In this document: positions 6,540 to 9,732 of the stretch, in pieces
Numbering within the stretch: position 1 is the stretch's first letter
Layout of the letters: the number at the start of each line of letters is the position of its first letter
DNA from: CAYSPU01 sp964432995
GTDB lineage: Bacteria; Verrucomicrobiota; Verrucomicrobiia; Limisphaerales; JAHDYP01
NCBI GenBank assembly: GCA_964432995.1
Contig: CAYSPU010000223.1
Span: 1 to 9,732 of the forward strand
DNA: 9,732 nucleotides
Reading direction: 5' to 3'
Position numbers and translations under genes: made by a program
The notes under the pieces: model-generated
The model's database searches: none
What the model was told of the DNA's origin: nothing
The model's input: the letters and a program-made list of their open reading frames with translations, nothing else

Positions 6540-6567
6540 GGACGCGCGGGGCCGCGCGCCCCTACCT
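6540..6567 (-). repeat. AGGTAGGG REP-like element, copy 3 (inverted)
   Basis: On the minus strand this reads AGGTAGGGGCG followed by a GC palindrome. Together with copy 2 it forms an inverted pair separated by 31 bp, like the paired arrangement of REP sequences in BIMEs. The comparison with BIMEs is an analogy; no REP-associated transposase is present in the window. Confidence 0.6.
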
Positions 6568-6746
6568 GCCCGTTCAGGGGTGCAGTGCGCGATTGGCTTC
6601 GGCGCGGAGAGGAGCGGTGTGGTCGCAGCAATCCGGAAAGCACCTGGAGTCGACGCAGGATGATCACGGCACGATTAACAGGGCGGAGGAATGACGAGTC
6701 AAGCTTCGCACCAGTCCCCGACGTTGGCTGGATTGGCGGATGCGGT

Positions 6747-6811
6747 CGGAGCGCGACACGGCCCGGGTCGCAGCAGCAGCGAGCGAGTGGGAGGCGGTTG
6801 CAGGTTCGGAG
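6747..6811 (-). repeat. Shortened inverted copy of the 91-bp hairpin element
   Basis: On the minus strand, 6811-6766 matches the left 46 bp of copy 1 and of copy 2 at 37 of 46 positions each, with no indels. The sequence then jumps to GTCGCGCTCCG (6757-6747), which is identical to the right end of copy 2 (317-327). About 30 bp of the central hairpin are missing, but the outer stem GCGAC/GTCGC is kept around a short loop. Confidence 0.65.
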
Positions 6812-6848
6812 ACCCTTCCGGACCGTGTCCCGCGGCCGCGGGATCGAC

Positions 6849-6880
6849 CCGCAGCAGAACGCACACACGCTTTGCTGCGG
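6849..6880. repeat. 8-bp perfect inverted repeat
   Basis: CCGCAGCA (6849-6856) pairs with TGCTGCGG (6873-6880) across a 16-nt loop. It is immediately followed by GCGGCT/AGCCGC (6877-6890), so two alternative stems compete. No T-tract and no flanking gene end is present, so this is treated as repeat structure rather than a terminator. Confidence 0.5.
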
Positions 6881-6991
6881 CTCAAGCCGCCTTCGCCCCG
6901 CCTGCGCGGGACTACGGCGCGCCGAGGACGAGCCGCGGTCCCGAACTTTGCGGGCTGGCGTTCGCTCGGAAAGCCACGAACGCCACCCCTT

Positions 6992-7033
6992 CCGGCGGGT
7001 GGTGCTGCTGCCCGCCGGGACGTCGGGCGGTCC
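6992..7033 (-). repeat. Inverted copy of the 30-bp hairpin block with an added stem
   Basis: The minus strand of 7033-7004 matches 183-212 at about 27 of 30 positions. Here CCGGCGGG (6992-6999) pairs with CCCGCCGG (7011-7018) over an 11-nt loop, so the stem is formed with a different partner than in copy A, where the hairpin closes on itself with a 3-nt loop. Confidence 0.6.
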
Positions 7034-7223
7034 GGCGCGGGGCTGGCAGGCAGCACCGCAGCGGAACAGGGATCCGATCGGAGGGTCGGGAGCGCGTCTG
7101 GCGGGTGAACCGATACCCGCGGGGCCCCCGATTGCCCATCGACTGTCGGCCGCGAACTGGCGCTTGCGGGCGCAGTTGCATTTTGCGGGAGGGTCGGGTT
7201 AAGTCGGTCTGCATTTCAGGCAT

Positions 7224-7739
7224 ATGGCAAGCGAACTTGTGAATCCGCTCGTGGCGATCGTCATGGGCAGCAAATCGGACTGGGAAGTGATGCAGAACGC
7301 GGCGCGGCAACTGGACCGGCTGGGGGTGCCGTGGGAGGCCAGGGCGCTATCGGCGCATCGGGCGCCGGATGCGCTCTTTGCGTATCTCGCAGAGGCGGAG
7401 TCGCGGGGGGTGGAGGTGGTGATTGCGGCGGCGGGTGGGGCGGCGCATTTGCCGGGGGTCTGCGCAGCGAAGACGCACTTGCCGGTGTTGGGGGTGCCGA
7501 TGGAGTCGGCGTCGTTGCAGGGGCTGGATTCGCTGCTGTCGATTGTGCAGATGCCAGGGGGAGTGCCGGTGGGGACCTTGGCGATCGGGAAGCCGGGGGC
7601 GACCAATGCGGCCTTGCTGGCGGCGGCGATCCTGGGGGCGAAGCATCCGCGGGTGCGGGAGGCCTACCGGGGTTTTCGGCAACAACAGACGGAGCGGGTG
7701 GTGGCGGAATCGGTGCTGCGACTGGAGGGGGGGGCGTAG
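7224..7739 (+). CDS. purE: 5-(carboxyamino)imidazole ribonucleotide mutase (class I PurE)
   Basis: Cytosolic enzyme of de novo purine synthesis. It converts N5-carboxyaminoimidazole ribonucleotide to 4-carboxy-5-aminoimidazole ribonucleotide. The 171-aa length is normal for PurE. Family motifs are intact: GSKSDWEVM (15-23), SAHRAP (43-48) containing the catalytic His, AAGGAAHLPG (69-78) and MPGGVPVGTLAIG (110-122). The ATG at 7224 is chosen because MGSKSD falls at its usual distance from the N-terminus; there is no good Shine-Dalgarno. The partner purK is not in the window. The gene ends in a run of eight Gs (7727-7734) two codons before TAG, a site prone to slippage or sequencing error. Both other frames stay open past it. 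Confidence 0.97.
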   Translation: MASELVNPLVAIVMGSKSDWEVMQNAARQLDRLGVPWEARALSAHRAPDALFAYLAEAESRGVEVVIAAAGGAAHLPGVCAAKTHLPVLGVPMESASLQGLDSLLSIVQMPGGVPVGTLAIGKPGATNAALLAAAILGAKHPRVREAYRGFRQQQTERVVAESVLRLEGGA

Positions 7740-7774
7740 CTCAGCGTGCCGGCGGTTTCCAGGAGTGCGAACGT

Positions 7775-7857
7775 CGAACACTCAACATGGAACATCGAAC
7801 ATCGAACGGATGCCGTTGTTCAACGTTGGAAGTTCGATGTTGGACGTTGGATGTTCG
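7775..7857. repeat. Long inverted repeat built of short GAACATC-like units
   Basis: The two 34-bp arms, 7775-7808 and 7824-7857, are reverse complements at about 27 of 34 positions, with a 15-nt loop. Each arm is itself made of short CGAACA/CAACAT/GAACATC words, so the structure is both internally repetitive and palindromic. It begins 35 bp after the purE stop and may form a strong RNA hairpin at the end of that transcript. I recall similar AACATCGAACATCGAAC texts in intergenic DNA of Verrucomicrobiota; this was not checked. Confidence 0.75.
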
Positions 7858-7920
7858 GCGACTGGGCCCGGCAAGTGCCTCTGGCGGTTACGGCTTCCTG
7901 GAGCCGTGCCGGATTCCAGA

Positions 7921-7976
7921 CTTCAGGCTTCTGGCTCCCGGCTCCTGACTTCGGACTTCCGGCTTCGGCCTCCGAA
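7921..7976 (+). repeat. Degenerate 7-bp tandem repeat, eight units
   Basis: Eight consecutive heptamers run in strict 7-bp register. The first six fit CTYCNGR exactly and the last two differ at one position each. The array has no insertions or deletions. Heptameric short tandem repeats of this kind are known from some cyanobacteria (STRR sequences); a relationship is not implied. Confidence 0.7.
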
Positions 7977-8004
7977 CAGTCCACGGCCGAATCCGCGCCG
8001 GGCT

Positions 8005-8062
8005 CCCGGCGTCAGGCTGCGGGCAAGCCTCGAGGGGCACGCGCTGGGATCGCGACGCCGGG
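8005..8062. repeat. 9-bp perfect inverted pair
   Basis: CCCGGCGTC (8005-8013) is the exact reverse complement of GACGCCGGG (8054-8062), separated by 40 bp. A competing local hairpin, GCCGGG with CCCGGC, overlaps the left arm. The function is unknown. Confidence 0.4.
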
Positions 8063-8094
8063 CTGAGGCGCGGATTTGGGATCGAAGATTGCCC

Positions 8095-8122
8095 TTGCGC
8101 GGGTGGGGGTGGTTTGTAGATT
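8095..8122 (+). promoter_or_regulatory. Possible sigma70-type promoter for prs-rplY
   Basis: TTGCGC (8095-8100) and TAGATT (8117-8122) each match 4 of 6 consensus bases with a 16-bp spacer. This would leave a leader of roughly 125 nt before prs. It is the only plausible pair noticed in this gap. Confidence 0.25.
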
Positions 8123-8193
8123 GCGCGCTGCCCGGAACCGAGCCACGGACAGACTACCGGCGAGCAGACCGCCTCCGGCGTCAGGAGGTCGTA

Positions 8194-8216
8194 TCGGAGT
8201 GAATTGCATGCTCCGA
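8194..8216 (+). promoter_or_regulatory. Small hairpin in the prs leader
   Basis: TCGGAG (8194-8199) pairs with CTCCGA (8211-8216) over an 11-nt loop, about 40 nt upstream of the proposed GTG start. The loop contains an in-frame ATG (8204), which would be a poor start inside this structure. A second small stem, CCTCC with GGAGG, lies just upstream (about 8172-8188). Confidence 0.3.
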
Positions 8217-8254
8217 CCCGGCATCGGGCATGGCGCGCAACCAGAGCGAAGATT

Positions 8255-9199
8255 GTGAAGATATTCAGCGGCAACTCGAATCGTCCCTTGGCAAAGGCCA
8301 TTTGTGAGTCGATCGGCATCGGGCTGGGGAAGTCGACGGTCAGTTCGTTTCCGGACGGGGAGACGATGGTGAAGATCGACGAGAACGTTCGCGGGCAGGA
8401 CGTGTTTGTGGTGCAGTCGTCGTGTCCGCCGACGAACCACAACCTGATGGAGTTGTTCATCATGATGGACGCGTTGCGGCGGGCGAGCGCGTTGCGCATC
8501 ACGGCGGTGCTACCGTTCTATGGGTATGCGCGGCAGGATCGGAAGGATCAGCCGCGGGTGCCGATCACGGCCAAGCTGATCGCCAATTTGCTGGTGGCGG
8601 CGGGGGCGAGCCGCGTGCTGACGATGGACCTGCACGCGCAGCAGATCCAGGGGTTCTTCGACATCCCGGTGGACCATCTGTACGCGGCGCCGGTGATGTA
8701 CGACTATGTGCGGGGGAAGCGCTTGGATGATTTGGTGGTGGTGAGTCCCGATGTGGGGGGGATCAAAATGGCGCACGCATACTCCCAAGTGCTGGGCGTG
8801 GGCCTCGCCATCGTCGCCAAACAGCGGAAGAGCGCGACCGAGGTGGAGGCGATGACGGTGATCGGCGAGATCCGCGGCAAGACGGTGCTGATGGTGGACG
8901 ATTTGACCGAGACGGCGGGGACGTTGTCGGCGGCTTCCGTGTTGCTCAAGCGCAAGGGCGCCAAGAGGATCTACGCGTGCGTATCCCATGCGATTCTGAA
9001 CGATTTGGGCATCCAGCGACTCAGAAAATCAAACATTGACGAACTGATCACGACTGATACTGTCTACCGCCCTCCGATTGAAGGGGTGAACATTACCACT
9101 CTGTCGGTGGCGGGATTGTTGGGCGAGGCGATCCGACGGATCCATAACAATGCCTCGGTCAACTCACTGTTTGAGCTCAAGGGCGGGCGCAAGAGTTAG
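8255..9199 (+). CDS. prs: Ribose-phosphate pyrophosphokinase (PRPP synthetase)
   Basis: Makes PRPP from ribose 5-phosphate and ATP, for purine, pyrimidine, histidine, tryptophan and NAD synthesis; cytosolic, usually hexameric. I start at GTG 8255 because it gives MKIFSGNSN, the usual N-terminus, and a normal 314 aa. The in-frame ATG at 8204 adds 17 unrelated residues. Motifs are FPDGE (32-36), ENVRGQDVF (43-51), GYARQDRK (90-97), DLHAQQIQGFF (125-135), VSPDVGG (163-169) and the PRPP loop VDDLTETAGTL (214-224). The flexible-loop segment reads AKQRK (188-192) where many homologues have DKRR, and VSPDVGG is followed by IKMAHA rather than the common VVRARA. These look like lineage variation, not damage. 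rplY follows after 36 bp, so co-transcription is likely. Confidence 0.96.
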   Translation: MKIFSGNSNRPLAKAICESIGIGLGKSTVSSFPDGETMVKIDENVRGQDVFVVQSSCPPTNHNLMELFIMMDALRRASALRITAVLPFYGYARQDRKDQPRVPITAKLIANLLVAAGASRVLTMDLHAQQIQGFFDIPVDHLYAAPVMYDYVRGKRLDDLVVVSPDVGGIKMAHAYSQVLGVGLAIVAKQRKSATEVEAMTVIGEIRGKTVLMVDDLTETAGTLSAASVLLKRKGAKRIYACVSHAILNDLGIQRLRKSNIDELITTDTVYRPPIEGVNITTLSVAGLLGEAIRRIHNNASVNSLFELKGGRKS

Positions 9200-9235
9200 C
9201 CCCGACCCGGTCCCGTCGATGGCGAAAGCAAGTCA

Positions 9236-9732
9236 ATGAAGGCAGTAGCTTTATCCGCTTTTCCCCGGGTGTTGACCCGGCGTGCCGGTGCGAAGCAGTT
9301 GCGTGCCGGCGGCCGTGTGCCGGCGATCCTCTATGGCCGCAACGTCAAGCCGGAGAACGTCGAACTGAACGCCAAGGAGGTCGAGGACCTCATGCACCAC
9401 TCCTCTTCGGAGACGATTCTGCTCGATCTCGCCGTGCGGGGCGAGAAAGAGGTCAAGCACCTCGCTTTGGTTCAGGACGTGCAGCACCATCCGTTGAGCG
9501 GGCGGGTGATTCACATGGATTTGCACCAAGTCGCCGAGAACGAGAAGGTGACGGTTTCGGTGCCCGTGGAGACGGTGGGCGACGCGGCCGGCGCGAAGGA
9601 AGGCGGCATTCTCGAGCACGTGCTGTTCAAGATCCGCGTGCGCGGCTTGCCGAAGGACCTGCCCGGGGTGGTGGAAGTGGACGTCAGCCATCTCAACATC
9701 GGTCAGGCGGTGCACCTGGGAGAGATCAAACT
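9236..9732 (+). CDS. rplY: Large ribosomal subunit protein bL25 (Ctc/TL5 type), 3' end cut by the window
   Basis: Binds 5S rRNA in the large ribosomal subunit. The window shows 165 residues and no stop; the two-domain Ctc/TL5 form is usually about 190-220 aa, so the missing part is short. From ATG 9236 the protein reads MKAVALSAFPRVLTRRAGAKQLR. GRVPAILYG (26-34) and DVQHHPLSGRVIHMDL (81-96) are typical of the L25 RNA-binding domain. From about 100 the C-terminal TL5-type beta domain follows (VTVSVPVETVGDA, then FKIRVRGLPKDLP). A strong Shine-Dalgarno is not visible. The gene sits 36 bp after prs, the widely conserved prs-ctc order, often followed by pth. A six-codon mini-frame (ATG 9219) ends in TGA overlapping this ATG. 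Confidence 0.95.
   Translation, partial: MKAVALSAFPRVLTRRAGAKQLRAGGRVPAILYGRNVKPENVELNAKEVEDLMHHSSSETILLDLAVRGEKEVKHLALVQDVQHHPLSGRVIHMDLHQVAENEKVTVSVPVETVGDAAGAKEGGILEHVLFKIRVRGLPKDLPGVVEVDVSHLNIGQAVHLGEIK

Larger units (their letters stand above)
6470..7223. other. Large repeat-filled gap between divergent genes
   Basis: This 754-bp stretch carries no supportable gene. Its open frames are Arg/Pro/Ala-rich and shift with the repeats. It holds two inverted AGGTAGGG hairpins (6481-6567), an inverted shortened copy of the 91-bp element (6747-6811), an inverted copy of the 30-bp hairpin block (7004-7033) and further perfect inverted repeats at 6849-6880 and 6992-7018. Promoters for the beta-helix gene (leftward) and purE (rightward) should lie here, but none is convincing. 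Confidence 0.75.
7740..8254. other. Repeat-filled gap between purE and prs
   Basis: This 515-bp gap has no supportable gene. It contains a long inverted repeat (7775-7857), an array of eight 7-bp units (7921-7976), a 9-bp inverted pair (8005-8013 with 8054-8062), a possible prs promoter (8095-8122) and a small leader hairpin (8194-8216). The open frames crossing it translate the repeats themselves. Confidence 0.75.

Noticed and set aside
6470..6868. 133-residue N-terminal extension of the beta-helix protein to the ATG at 6868
   Set aside because: It translates repeat elements, and the Cys/Arg-rich text resembles the translation of the copy at 84-129. A clean signal peptide begins at the TTG 6469.
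7176..7204. TTGCAT and TTAAGT with a 17-bp spacer as a purE promoter
   Set aside because: Each box matches only 3 of 6 consensus bases, too weak to call.
7731..7800. GGGGCGTAGCTCAGC resembles the 5' end of a tRNA
   Set aside because: It overlaps the end of purE, and no matching D-arm, anticodon arm, T-arm or acceptor 3' strand follows.
7423..8202. 259-codon frame through purE and the following gap
   Set aside because: It is out of frame with purE and translates the inverted repeat and the heptamer array.

Overview
This is a GC-rich bacterial chromosomal window. It carries seven real protein genes and four long gaps packed with repeats. The likely source is Verrucomicrobiota (Limisphaerales/Pedosphaera-like), with Planctomycetota or Lentisphaerota as alternatives. 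That is an inference from three things: Tat-exported Gfo/Idh/MocA and aldo/keto reductase proteins, mostly absent Shine-Dalgarno sequences, and the style of the intergenic repeats. No rRNA, tRNA, transposase, CRISPR array or defence system was found.

Layout. Bases 1-459 are a repeat-filled gap. At 460-1377 (+) lies a secreted ConA/laminin-G-like protein. Bases 1378-1689 hold a repeat-rich convergent gap. At 1690-3024 (-) is a Tat-exported Gfo/Idh/MocA oxidoreductase. It is divergent from a Tat-exported aldo/keto reductase at 3205-4242 (+), and the 180-bp region between them contains three iteron-like repeats. A short convergent gap with a perfect hairpin (4243-4396) leads to a secreted parallel beta-helix protein at 4397-6469 (-), which also has a PKD-like domain and a C-terminal jelly-roll-like domain. 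Bases 6470-7223 are another repeat-filled gap. It shares elements with bases 1-330, in the opposite orientation. The last part is housekeeping: purE (7224-7739), a third repeat-filled gap (7740-8254), then prs (8255-9199) and rplY/ctc (9236 to the window end).

How the genes work together. The first four genes all carry export signals. They plausibly belong to envelope or periplasmic carbohydrate handling, with two polysaccharide-recognition or cleavage-type folds flanking two nicotinamide-dependent oxidoreductases; this is inference. The last three genes are central metabolism and translation. Prs makes PRPP, purE acts later in purine synthesis, and prs followed by rplY/ctc is a conserved bacterial gene order.

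I did not find a clear new protein system. The unusual material is intergenic. At least six distinct small repeat families occupy the gaps: a 91-bp hairpin element, a shared 30-bp hairpin block, an AGGTAGGG REP-like hairpin, a long inverted repeat, a 7-bp tandem array and an 8-bp tandem array. None was noticed inside a gene body.
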